From Craterilacuibacter sinensis (GTDB taxonomy: Bacteria; Pseudomonadota; Gammaproteobacteria; Burkholderiales; Chromobacteriaceae), in NCBI RefSeq assembly GCF_009831765.1, contig NZ_WSSB01000008.1, positions 1 to 64,000 on the forward strand: DNA of 64,000 nucleotides, given 5' to 3'. Shown here one piece after another: positions 52,126-60,808 of the stretch (positions are counted from its first letter, which is position 1; the number at the start of each line of letters is the position of its first letter). Under the pieces are notes generated by a model. That model was not told the origin of the DNA, did not search any database, and was given only the letters and a program-made list of their open reading frames with translations. The position numbers were made by a program, and so were the translations under genes.

Positions 52126-55100
52126 TTAGAACAGGCGCGAGTAGGTCAGATTGGCCTGGTAACCGCCCTGGCCAAAGGCCTGCACTTTCGCGGCGATGTG
52201 GTCGAACGGCGTGACCTTGTAATTCACCCCGGCATCCAGGCTGAACTGAGTTGCATCCAGCCCTTTGGCACGCACGCTGAAGCCCTGTTGCTCGGTATTC
52301 AGCTGTGCGCTCAGGTCGTAACCGTCCTTATCAAAGTGGATCAGACGGCCGCCAAAAGACAGATCCAGCTTTTCGGTGACAGTGCCGGACAGGCTGGCCG
52401 AGAGCTGCACCGCCGCGCCGGACTGCTTTTGCGCGTCCACGCTGAGCGCATCCGATGGCGAACCCACATTCTGCTCTTTGAGTGCGTCCACTTTCGCCTG
52501 ATAGCCGATCACTTCGGCTGCGGACTGCAGGCGCAAATCAGCCACCTTGCCTACATGGGCGACCCCCAGACCCAGCAGCCAGGCGCTGGAATTCAGGTTA
52601 TTCACCTCAGCTTTGCCATCGTTGGTCTGGCGGGTGACGTCGTTGTTTTGCGCACCGAACCCTACCCGTCCGGTCAGGTAGCCATTGCCGTCGGCAAATA
52701 CCGGTTTGGCCAGCTGCAGGCCAGCCGCCAACCCGTCACCATCGGCGTTGAAGTACTGGCTACCGACCTTGTTGCGCTCGACGGTGAAGTTGCCACGCCA
52801 GGTCAGGTTCCCCGCAACTTGGTCGACATAGCTGATGCGCAGACCGGAGCTGTTCAGATCGTAGGACTGATAACCGGCATCGTTCCCGGCTTCCTGCTTG
52901 CGGCTGAAGTAGCTGGCGCTGACGCCACGCGCATTTTTCTGCAGGTCGTCGTACACATCCGGCGCCGCGTACAGCGCAGACGACTTCGCCTGATCGAGCA
53001 AGGACGCGTAGGTCTCGGGCGAGAAGCGATCGAAGATGGCATCAGTATCCGCGCCGGCCACAGAAGCCGCAACCAGGCGCTGCAGCAGCTTGCCACCGTA
53101 GAACTGCTGCACGCCGCCAGCATCGCTCACCATCAGGCCGCCCAGAATCTGGCGCTGGTTGTCGTCACGGATCACCTGCCCGGCAAAGCCGGTGTAACCG
53201 CCCGAGTCCAGACCGACCACGCTGCCGGTACCCAGGCTGAACAAGGCGTTACCGACCCCGGCATTCTGCACGCTGCCAAACTGACCGCTGACCTTGCCCG
53301 GCTGGACGGCAAACAGCTGGAGGGCTTCACCTGCGGCCAACGTACCGCCCTGATAAGACTTGAGCTGCAACTGGGCGTCGCCGCTGATGGTCAGGTTGCC
53401 GTCGACCACGATCTGGTCGTAATGAACCCCTGCCACACGAGCACCCGCCCCCGAGGTACCGACTTCCATTTCCGCGACCGAGCCACCTTGCAGGTTGAGG
53501 TTGCCCACGGTCAGCTTGCCAGGCGAGTTCCCCGGCGTCAGCCAGGAATTTTTCCCCATGCTCAGGCTGCCACTGAGCTTGCCTGCGCCCGACACCACAC
53601 CGCCAGACACGCTGGTCTGGCCGGCGTTCACCGCACCGGCAACACCGCCACCGGCCTGGCCAAGATGCAGGATGGCCGCGTCTTCACGCTTTTGCGCCGA
53701 AGTGCTGATATTGAGATTGCTGGCCTGCAGGTTGCCAACCACATCCAGGCGACTGCCCGCAGCGGATACCGTCACAGTCGGACTGATCACGCTGGCTCCT
53801 TGCTGAACCAGCAGATGCGCCTTATCGCCACTCAACGTCAGCTTACCGCCAGTACCGGTATTGACCTGTCCGGTCGTGGCCACCTCAAGCAAGGTCTTAT
53901 CGCCAAGATTGATATTGCCGGCCTGAACCATGCCGTTTTCCTTGACTGCCAGGGTCGAGCCGGACTGCAGATCGACCTTGGGGAAGGCCAGTGTCGAGTC
54001 CTTGCTGACCGTCACCACCGCGCTGCTTGACGAGCCTGTGCCCGACGAACCATTTCCAGACGCACTGCCAACGTTGAACACGCTGTTCGGGTCAGACGAT
54101 GTGAGCGAATCCTTGACTTCAAATGCGCCCTCGCGGATATCCAGCACGCCGGTGCCGCTGACCTTGCCGGTAAACGCGCTCTTGCCCAGCACCGTCAGCC
54201 GGTTATTTCCCAGCGCCACATTGCCGGCACCGGAGAGGTTGGTGATGCGCTGGTCGCCCTGCACCAGGCTGAGCGTACCCACCTTGTCCGCGCTGCTGTT
54301 GACCGTCACCCCGACGCGCTCGGCAAGCAGGAAGGCACCTTGCAGCGCAAGCGTTCCCTGATCGACGATCAGGTTACTGGCGTCAAAGCTGCCCGCAGTA
54401 CCGTTCAGCGTCAGCGTACCGGCGCCGGTTTTCTGTACCGTCCCATCGCCTGCGATCTTGCCTGCGTAGATCGAATCGCCGCTTTGCGCGAGCGTAAGCT
54501 TGTCGGTCACATTGACGATGCCCGTCGCGGCACCAGCAAGACCAGCGGTGGAGATGGTACGGTCGCCGCTGATATTCAGCGTGCCGTCGTTGCTCACCTT
54601 GCCGGTCGCGCTAAGGTTAGCGTTCAGCGTGCTGGTGCCGGTGTTGTTGAGGCTGGCGACTGTCTGCGCGGCGTTCACCTGGTAGCTGCCGCTGTTCGTC
54701 ACCACACCGACGGTGTCTGCCGTGCCGGCGATAAAGTTGGCGCCTTGTTCGACGGTGATCGCACCCGCATCGGCCAGCGTGCCGCCGCCCGTGGTGTCCA
54801 CCGTGCCGGCCTTGACCGTCAGCCCGCCCGTCGCGGTATTGGCGCCGGTCAGCGTCAGCTTGCCCGCGCCGGTCTTGTCCAGCGCACCCGCGCCGGTAAA
54901 GATACCGCTATACAGCGAGTCTTTACCCTGATCCTGAGCGATGGTCAGCTTGGCTGCCTCGGCAAGATCGGTGACACCGCTGCCGGTGTAACCGGCACTG
55001 GTGGTGGTCCGGTTGCCCGTCACCTCGATCCGGCCGTTATTGGTCACCGTGCCGATCGCGCTGATGTTGGCCTGCTGCTTAAGCGTGCCGCCGGCCTGAT

Positions 55101-58100
55101 TGTCAACCGTGCTCTTGCTGATCAGGTCTGCCAACAGCGTACCCACGCCAGTGCCTGTGTTAATCAGGCTGGCCACCGTCTGCGCTTTGTTCACCTGATA
55201 GTTGCCGCTGTTCACCACCGCACCGACAGTATCCAGCGTGCCGGCGATGAAGGAAGCGCCTTGTCCGATGGTGATCGCGCCAGTATCAAACAGCGTGCCG
55301 CCGCCAGTGGTGTCGATCGCACCTGCCTTGACCGTCAGTCCGCCGCCAAAACCATTGGCGCCGGTCAGCGTCAGCTTGCCCGCACCGGTCTTGTCGAGCG
55401 TGCCTGCGCCGTTGATCTGGCCTGCGTAGGTCGAATCGCCGCCCTGCACCAGCGTCAGCTTGTCAGTGCCTTGGGCAAGGTTGACGCGACCGCTAGCGAC
55501 ACCTTCCAGCCCGGCGGTGGTGATGGTGCGATCGCCGCTGATATTCAACGTGCCGTCGTTGCTGACCTTGCCGGTCGCGGTGATGTCGGCCTGCTGATCA
55601 ATGGTGCCACCTGCCGCGTTGCTGACGGTGCTGGTGCTGGTCAAGTTGGCCTTGAGCGTGCTCACGCCAGTTGCGGTATTGCTCAGGCTGGCCACCGTCT
55701 GCGCGGCGTTCACCTGATAGTTGCCACTGTTTATTACCTCGCCGACGGTGTCCGCCGTGCCGGCAATGAAAGTGCCGTCTTTTTCGATGGTAATCGCACC
55801 AGTGTCGGCTAGCGTGCCGCCGCCGGTGGTGTCGACCGTACCTTTCTTGACCGTCAGCCCGCCGGTGGCGGTGTTGGCACCGGTCAGCGTCAGCTTGCCA
55901 GTGCCGGTTTTATCCAGTGCACCCTTGCCGGTAAAAGCACCGCTATACAGCGAGTCTTTATCCTGCGCGATGGTCAGCTTGGCTGCCTCGGCAAGATTGG
56001 TTTCACCGCTGCCTTGGTAGCCGCCACTAGTAGTGATCCGGTTACCCGTCACCTCGATCAGGCCATCATTGGTCACCGTGTTGGTCGCGGTGATGTTGGC
56101 TTGCTGCACGATCTTGCCGCCTGCCGCGTTAGTCACGGTGTCATTACTGACTAGGTTGGCCGCCAGCGTGCTCACGCCAGTGCCGGTATTGCTCAGGCTG
56201 GCTACCGTCTGCGCGGCGTTCACCTGGTAGCTGCCGCTGTTTGTCACCGCGCCGACGGTGTCCACCGTACCGGCGATAAAGCCCGCCCCCTGTTCGATGG
56301 TGATCGCACCGGTGTCAAACAGCGTGCCGCCGCCGGTGGTGTCGATCACACCGGCCTTAACTGTCAGCCCGCCTTTAAAACCGTTGGCGCCGGTCAGCGT
56401 CAGCTTGCCCGCTTCGGTCTTGTCCAGCGCGCCTGCGCCGTTGATCTGGCCGGCGTAGGTCGAGTTGCCTTTTTGCGCGAGCGTCAGCTTATCGGCCACG
56501 TTGACAACGCCCGTCGCGGCGCCCTCCAGCCCGGCGGTGGTGATGGTGCGCTCGCCGCTGATGTTCAGCGTACCGTCGTTGGTCAGCTTGCCGTCCGCGG
56601 TGATGTCGGCCTGCTGATCAATGGTGCCACCTGCCGCGTTGCTAACGGTGCTGGTGCTAGTCAGGTTGGCCTTGAGCGTGCTGATGCCTGTGCCTGTGTT
56701 ATTGAGGCTGGCTACGGTCTGCGCGGCGTTCACCGTGTAGTTGCCGCTATTGGTCACCACACCGACGGTGTCCACCGTGCCGGCAACAAAGGTGCCGTCT
56801 TTTTCGACGGTGATCGCACCGCTGTCGGCCAGCGTGCCGCCTCCGGTGGTGTCCACCGTGCCTTGCTTGACTGTCAGCCCGCCGGTGGCGGTATTGGCTC
56901 CGGTCAGTTTGAGCGTGCCACTGCCTGCCTTGTTCAGCGCGCCCGTGCCGGTAAAGGTGCCGGCAAAGGCAGAGTTGCCAGACTGATCAAGTGTGAGCAC
57001 AGCTTTTTTGGTCGCACCACCTGACGTCAGGTTTTCCAGCACAAACTTGCCGTTGCCATCCAGGGCCGTGGTCGTGATCCGCTGCTCGCCGACCACCCCC
57101 CAGTCCTTGTTATTGGTCACCGTGGCGGCGCTGATATTGGCATTGTCGCTGACAAGCGTACCTTCGCCAGAGAGCATCTGGCCTTGCAACAGGGTGCCGT
57201 TATTCACCAGCGCACCCGACACCGTGACGGTATCCATATTGGACAGCAAGGCGTCTGCGCCATTATTGAGGCTGGTCATCGTGGCCTTGTCCCCCAGCAT
57301 CAGGGAGCCCAGGTTGCTGATGTCGGTTGCGGTCAGCGCCGCGCCTTTCAGAGTCCCCAGCGCGCCCCCCTTGTCAACTGCCAGCGTGGAAAGCTGCTCG
57401 GCCCCGGCCAGCAACAGGCTGCCACCGTCCTTGACAGTCACTTTGGTAGATCCGGTAGCCGAAAGTTTGCCGGATGTTTTACCGTCACCAGTCAACACCT
57501 TGCCTTCGTGCACGGTCAGCTCGGTCAGGCTATTCTGCCCGGTCAGGTACAGCGTACCGGTATAGCCGTTATCGCCAACCTCCAGCTTGCCGTTGGAAAT
57601 CGTCCCGCGCATAAAGGCTACATCGTCAACTTTCTTGCCGTCGACCAACTGCTGACTATCGAACACCACCACCTTGCCGGTCTGGCCGTTCAGGTTGATG
57701 GCGTTCATCCACTCGACCGAACCTAGGCCATATTCAGAGCCGAACACCAGCGTGGAGTTGGTTTTCAGGGCGTCACTGCCCCATTGCAGGGTCTGCCCCT
57801 TGTCGGCCGAATTGGCGGTACGGCCGAAATTAAGCTGGATCCCCTCTACACGGCCGGAGGCGAAGCCGCCCGCACCGTCCCAAGCGATCTGCCCCGGCAC
57901 AATGGTGCCCACCTTTTTGGTCACGTTTTCCGACAGCAACAGCACGCCCGCACTCAGGTTTGGCTGCGTCGTACCAGTACCGTTGAACACGATATTACTG
58001 TCGCTGTGGATGCCATCGCCCAGCGTGGTTTCCAGCGTACCGCCGGCGATGATGGTCTTGCCGGTATAGGTGTTGGTACCGGCGAACTGCACCAATCCGC

Positions 58101-60681
58101 CACCTGAGATGCGCACATCCGCACCGCGCCCCGAGGCATAGGCTGCACCATCGATACTGCCTGCGCTGTCGTCAGCAATGCCGCCTTCAAAGCGGATGGT
58201 ATTGCCCTGCCCCGGGCTCAGCGTGACGCTGCCGCCCTTCATGACAAAAATATCGGCTCCGGTAGCCTGGCCAGCTTCACCACCGTTAGTACTGGAACCC
58301 GCCACCGCATAGTTGTCACGGAACAGGGCATTGCCGGTAATAGTCAGCGAACCGCCTTCGCGCACAAAGATCGCCCCGCCGTAGCCGGAACCGCCGCCGC
58401 CACCACTACCGTCGCCGCTCGAACCGACCCCGGCGCCAAAACCGGCAGAACCGCCCTCACCCGCATCGCCTTCCTTGGCAAAACCGGTCGAACCGCCGGC
58501 GCCGCCGGCGCCCCCCGAGCCGCCACCGGCACCGAAGCCGCCAGCACCGCCGCTGCCGCCAGCACCGCCAGCACCGCCTTCAGTTTTCGACAGGCCGCCC
58601 GCACCACCATTACCGCCACTGCCGCCACTACCGCCTCCAAAAAACTCGGAGCCACTACCGCCACTGCCACCATCGCCACCGTCGCCACCTTTTGCCCGGG
58701 TACCATCGTTCAACCCTTTCACCCATTCGGCCGCATTGGCAATTTGGGTGGCAAGCTCAATCCCCGCAATAACGGACTGTGCAATTTTCGTCGCGCCCGT
58801 AGCAAATGAAGGGAATGGTGCATTGGAAAAGGCCGCACCGGCTTCAGACACCGCATTTGCAAAATCAAGCCCTGCCGTTGCCGTATCCTTGATCAAGGTG
58901 TAATTGAAGGCGACACCCTGGCTGCCATCACCACCATCACCACCACGTCCACCGACACCGTTGCTAGGCGGAGTCTTATTCGCGTTCTGGCCGCTAAAAC
59001 CAGCCAACCCTTCGCCATCGGTCAGATAAGGCAACACGGAGTTGGCATTATTGCCGCTTTTCCCATCCGTGCCGGTAGGCCCAGTTGCTTGCAACCCATT
59101 GAGCGAGCCACCGGTATTGAGCGGCGAAGTCGCAACAAACCCCTGCACAGGATTAGTCAGCGTTTTATCAAAAGTAACGGTATTACCGACAATACTCGTA
59201 ATCTTTGCCCCGTCAGGAATCCCTTCCCCCGAAACTGTCATCCCCACCTTCAGATTTTTAACCTCGCCTAGGGTAATGCTGTTCGTGGTCTGTGCCTTAA
59301 CCGCCGAAGTCACAATACTAGACTTGTCAGCCAGATCGGCAGTCAGTGGTTTGCTCAAGGTGACCTGACCGGTCGTTTTGTCGTAGGCGGTCACGGTCGT
59401 CCCGGCCGGGATGCCGTCGCCACTAATGACACCACCAACCTGAATCCGGCCATCCGGCGCGGCCAGCGTGATGGTATTGGCACCTTGCTTGCCGATTTCC
59501 GCCTTACTGGAAAAACTCAGCACGCCGTCGGGCATTTCCTTGCTAAGCGTGACCTTGCCGGTTTTTGAGTCGATGGCAGTGACAACCGTCCCATCTGGAA
59601 TCCCCTCACCCTTCAGAGCCATGCCCACGCTCAAGCCCAGCGAGGCGGCGGCCAGGATAATGGTTTTACGGTCTGCACCATCCACCACAAACTGCGCGCT
59701 ATTGAGCTTGGGCGTGCTGATGAACTTCAAGGCGCTCGTACTCAGCGTACCGGTCACCGGCTTGTTCAGGATCACTTCGGTGATCTTGTTGTCACTGTCG
59801 CGTTTGACGTCGGTCACCATCGTGCCGTCGGGAATGCCCACCACGCCCGAGACAATCGCTCCCATCTCGATCCGCCCGCCAGCGCCTAGATTCGCCAAAG
59901 CCTGTCCGGTAATTCTGGAGCTTTTATCGTCAACTTTTTCAATCGACAGGCTGCCCGAAACATCCTTGATGGCCTTGTCAGACAGGGTCAGCGCATTGTC
60001 CAGCCTGACGGTTTTTCCATCGGCCGAAACCGATGCGACTTTTGCCGTCCCGGTGGTACCATCCAGCGTCACCAGTTGGCCAACTTTCAGCGGTGTAGCG
60101 TTGTCCCCCAGGTTGATGGTCTGGATACTCTTGCCGTCGCTCTCCACCTTGGGAATGGTATTAAATGCAGAAAATGCCACCACATTGGCTTCGCGCTGCA
60201 CCAGCGTGATATTGGCGCTTTGCACGCGGACATCCGGCGCGCCGCCACCTGTGCCGCCTTCGACCACGTTACCGGTAAACTGCACATTGCTCAGGGTAAT
60301 TGTCTGGCCCTTGTCGACAAAAAGCGCCCCGCCCAAGCCTGCACCACCACCACTGCCATCGCCGCCCTTGGTGTGGTAGTTGGTGTAGGTCACATTCTCG
60401 GTCTTGGGAGCGGTATTACAAGCTGCGCCGCTCACCCCGAGCATGCAGCCGCCTTTAGCTGCACCGTCCTGGGTGCTGATGCTTGACCCATTGAAAAATT
60501 TATCCAGATCCACGGCCGAAGGCGCGGTAGCCGCCAACACGCCCCCCGAGAGCAAGGCCGCTGCCACAAACACGGCAGCAGCCCGTGTCGACGCCGGCTT
60601 GCCGTGGGTGGTGGCGTGCTCATGGGTGACGATGTAAGCCTGGCGGACAGCCGACCAGACGATGCGGTGGGTTTTGTTCAT
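52126..60681 (-). CDS. Giant autotransporter adhesin with modular repeats
   Basis: 2851 residues from the ATG at 60681. The extended signal peptide (MNKTHRIVWSAVRQAYIVTH) is nearly the same as in the smaller autotransporter. N-terminal passenger: five tandem modules of about 45-50 residues, such as VGMALKGEGIPDGTVVTAID (DNA about 59130-60120). A glycine-rich tract follows (about 58370-58700; GGDGGDGGSGGSG), then GYGGAIFVREGGSLTITGNA. A long beta-helix has autotransporter-associated repeats and five units of about 171 residues in A-B-A-B-A order. The C-terminal barrel starts near KQEAGNDAGYQSYDL and ends NLTYSRLF. Predicted surface adhesin or biofilm factor. Confidence 0.92.
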   Translation of the reverse strand: MNKTHRIVWSAVRQAYIVTHEHATTHGKPASTRAAAVFVAAALLSGGVLAATAPSAVDLDKFFNGSSISTQDGAAKGGCMLGVSGAACNTAPKTENVTYTNYHTKGGDGSGGGAGLGGALFVDKGQTITLSNVQFTGNVVEGGTGGGAPDVRVQSANITLVQREANVVAFSAFNTIPKVESDGKSIQTINLGDNATPLKVGQLVTLDGTTGTAKVASVSADGKTVRLDNALTLSDKAIKDVSGSLSIEKVDDKSSRITGQALANLGAGGRIEMGAIVSGVVGIPDGTMVTDVKRDSDNKITEVILNKPVTGTLSTSALKFISTPKLNSAQFVVDGADRKTIILAAASLGLSVGMALKGEGIPDGTVVTAIDSKTGKVTLSKEMPDGVLSFSSKAEIGKQGANTITLAAPDGRIQVGGVISGDGIPAGTTVTAYDKTTGQVTLSKPLTADLADKSSIVTSAVKAQTTNSITLGEVKNLKVGMTVSGEGIPDGAKITSIVGNTVTFDKTLTNPVQGFVATSPLNTGGSLNGLQATGPTGTDGKSGNNANSVLPYLTDGEGLAGFSGQNANKTPPSNGVGGRGGDGGDGSQGVAFNYTLIKDTATAGLDFANAVSEAGAAFSNAPFPSFATGATKIAQSVIAGIELATQIANAAEWVKGLNDGTRAKGGDGGDGGSGGSGSEFFGGGSGGSGGNGGAGGLSKTEGGAGGAGGSGGAGGFGAGGGSGGAGGAGGSTGFAKEGDAGEGGSAGFGAGVGSSGDGSGGGGGSGYGGAIFVREGGSLTITGNALFRDNYAVAGSSTNGGEAGQATGADIFVMKGGSVTLSPGQGNTIRFEGGIADDSAGSIDGAAYASGRGADVRISGGGLVQFAGTNTYTGKTIIAGGTLETTLGDGIHSDSNIVFNGTGTTQPNLSAGVLLLSENVTKKVGTIVPGQIAWDGAGGFASGRVEGIQLNFGRTANSADKGQTLQWGSDALKTNSTLVFGSEYGLGSVEWMNAINLNGQTGKVVVFDSQQLVDGKKVDDVAFMRGTISNGKLEVGDNGYTGTLYLTGQNSLTELTVHEGKVLTGDGKTSGKLSATGSTKVTVKDGGSLLLAGAEQLSTLAVDKGGALGTLKGAALTATDISNLGSLMLGDKATMTSLNNGADALLSNMDTVTVSGALVNNGTLLQGQMLSGEGTLVSDNANISAATVTNNKDWGVVGEQRITTTALDGNGKFVLENLTSGGATKKAVLTLDQSGNSAFAGTFTGTGALNKAGSGTLKLTGANTATGGLTVKQGTVDTTGGGTLADSGAITVEKDGTFVAGTVDTVGVVTNSGNYTVNAAQTVASLNNTGTGISTLKANLTSTSTVSNAAGGTIDQQADITADGKLTNDGTLNISGERTITTAGLEGAATGVVNVADKLTLAQKGNSTYAGQINGAGALDKTEAGKLTLTGANGFKGGLTVKAGVIDTTGGGTLFDTGAITIEQGAGFIAGTVDTVGAVTNSGSYQVNAAQTVASLSNTGTGVSTLAANLVSNDTVTNAAGGKIVQQANITATNTVTNDGLIEVTGNRITTSGGYQGSGETNLAEAAKLTIAQDKDSLYSGAFTGKGALDKTGTGKLTLTGANTATGGLTVKKGTVDTTGGGTLADTGAITIEKDGTFIAGTADTVGEVINSGNYQVNAAQTVASLSNTATGVSTLKANLTSTSTVSNAAGGTIDQQADITATGKVSNDGTLNISGDRTITTAGLEGVASGRVNLAQGTDKLTLVQGGDSTYAGQINGAGTLDKTGAGKLTLTGANGFGGGLTVKAGAIDTTGGGTLFDTGAITIGQGASFIAGTLDTVGAVVNSGNYQVNKAQTVASLINTGTGVGTLLADLISKSTVDNQAGGTLKQQANISAIGTVTNNGRIEVTGNRTTTSAGYTGSGVTDLAEAAKLTIAQDQGKDSLYSGIFTGAGALDKTGAGKLTLTGANTATGGLTVKAGTVDTTGGGTLADAGAITVEQGANFIAGTADTVGVVTNSGSYQVNAAQTVASLNNTGTSTLNANLSATGKVSNDGTLNISGDRTISTAGLAGAATGIVNVTDKLTLAQSGDSIYAGKIAGDGTVQKTGAGTLTLNGTAGSFDASNLIVDQGTLALQGAFLLAERVGVTVNSSADKVGTLSLVQGDQRITNLSGAGNVALGNNRLTVLGKSAFTGKVSGTGVLDIREGAFEVKDSLTSSDPNSVFNVGSASGNGSSGTGSSSSAVVTVSKDSTLAFPKVDLQSGSTLAVKENGMVQAGNINLGDKTLLEVATTGQVNTGTGGKLTLSGDKAHLLVQQGASVISPTVTVSAAGSRLDVVGNLQASNLNISTSAQKREDAAILHLGQAGGGVAGAVNAGQTSVSGGVVSGAGKLSGSLSMGKNSWLTPGNSPGKLTVGNLNLQGGSVAEMEVGTSGAGARVAGVHYDQIVVDGNLTISGDAQLQLKSYQGGTLAAGEALQLFAVQPGKVSGQFGSVQNAGVGNALFSLGTGSVVGLDSGGYTGFAGQVIRDDNQRQILGGLMVSDAGGVQQFYGGKLLQRLVAASVAGADTDAIFDRFSPETYASLLDQAKSSALYAAPDVYDDLQKNARGVSASYFSRKQEAGNDAGYQSYDLNSSGLRISYVDQVAGNLTWRGNFTVERNKVGSQYFNADGDGLAAGLQLAKPVFADGNGYLTGRVGFGAQNNDVTRQTNDGKAEVNNLNSSAWLLGLGVAHVGKVADLRLQSAAEVIGYQAKVDALKEQNVGSPSDALSVDAQKQSGAAVQLSASLSGTVTEKLDLSFGGRLIHFDKDGYDLSAQLNTEQQGFSVRAKGLDATQFSLDAGVNYKVTPFDHIAAKVQAFGQGGYQANLTYSRLF
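54420..56980 (-). repeat. Five tandem coding repeats of about 513 bp
   Basis: The marker codons for GLTVK recur at about 54815, 55331, 55850, 56360 and 56870, spacings 516, 519, 510 and 510 bp. Units 1, 3 and 5 share TLNISG-RTI-TAGL and STYAGQINGAG-type text. Units 2 and 4 share IEVTGNR-TTS-GY and DSLYSG-FTG, giving an A-B-A-B-A order and a super-repeat of about 1 kb. Confidence 0.9.
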
Positions 60682-60808
60682 GCGGTGTTCCCTTGCGATG
60701 GATAAAGGTTGGCGGTCTTGATGCAACGCTTACAGCACATCAAGACATCGCCATAAAATGACGTGATACTATCAAGACTAACCCATCAAAGAACTTACAA
60801 ATTCTTAC

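Noticed and set aside
52000-55812. Plus-strand open frames of 676 and 490 codons opposite the giant autotransporter
   Set aside because: Long antisense frames are expected over repetitive GC-rich coding DNA, and the products show no family features.
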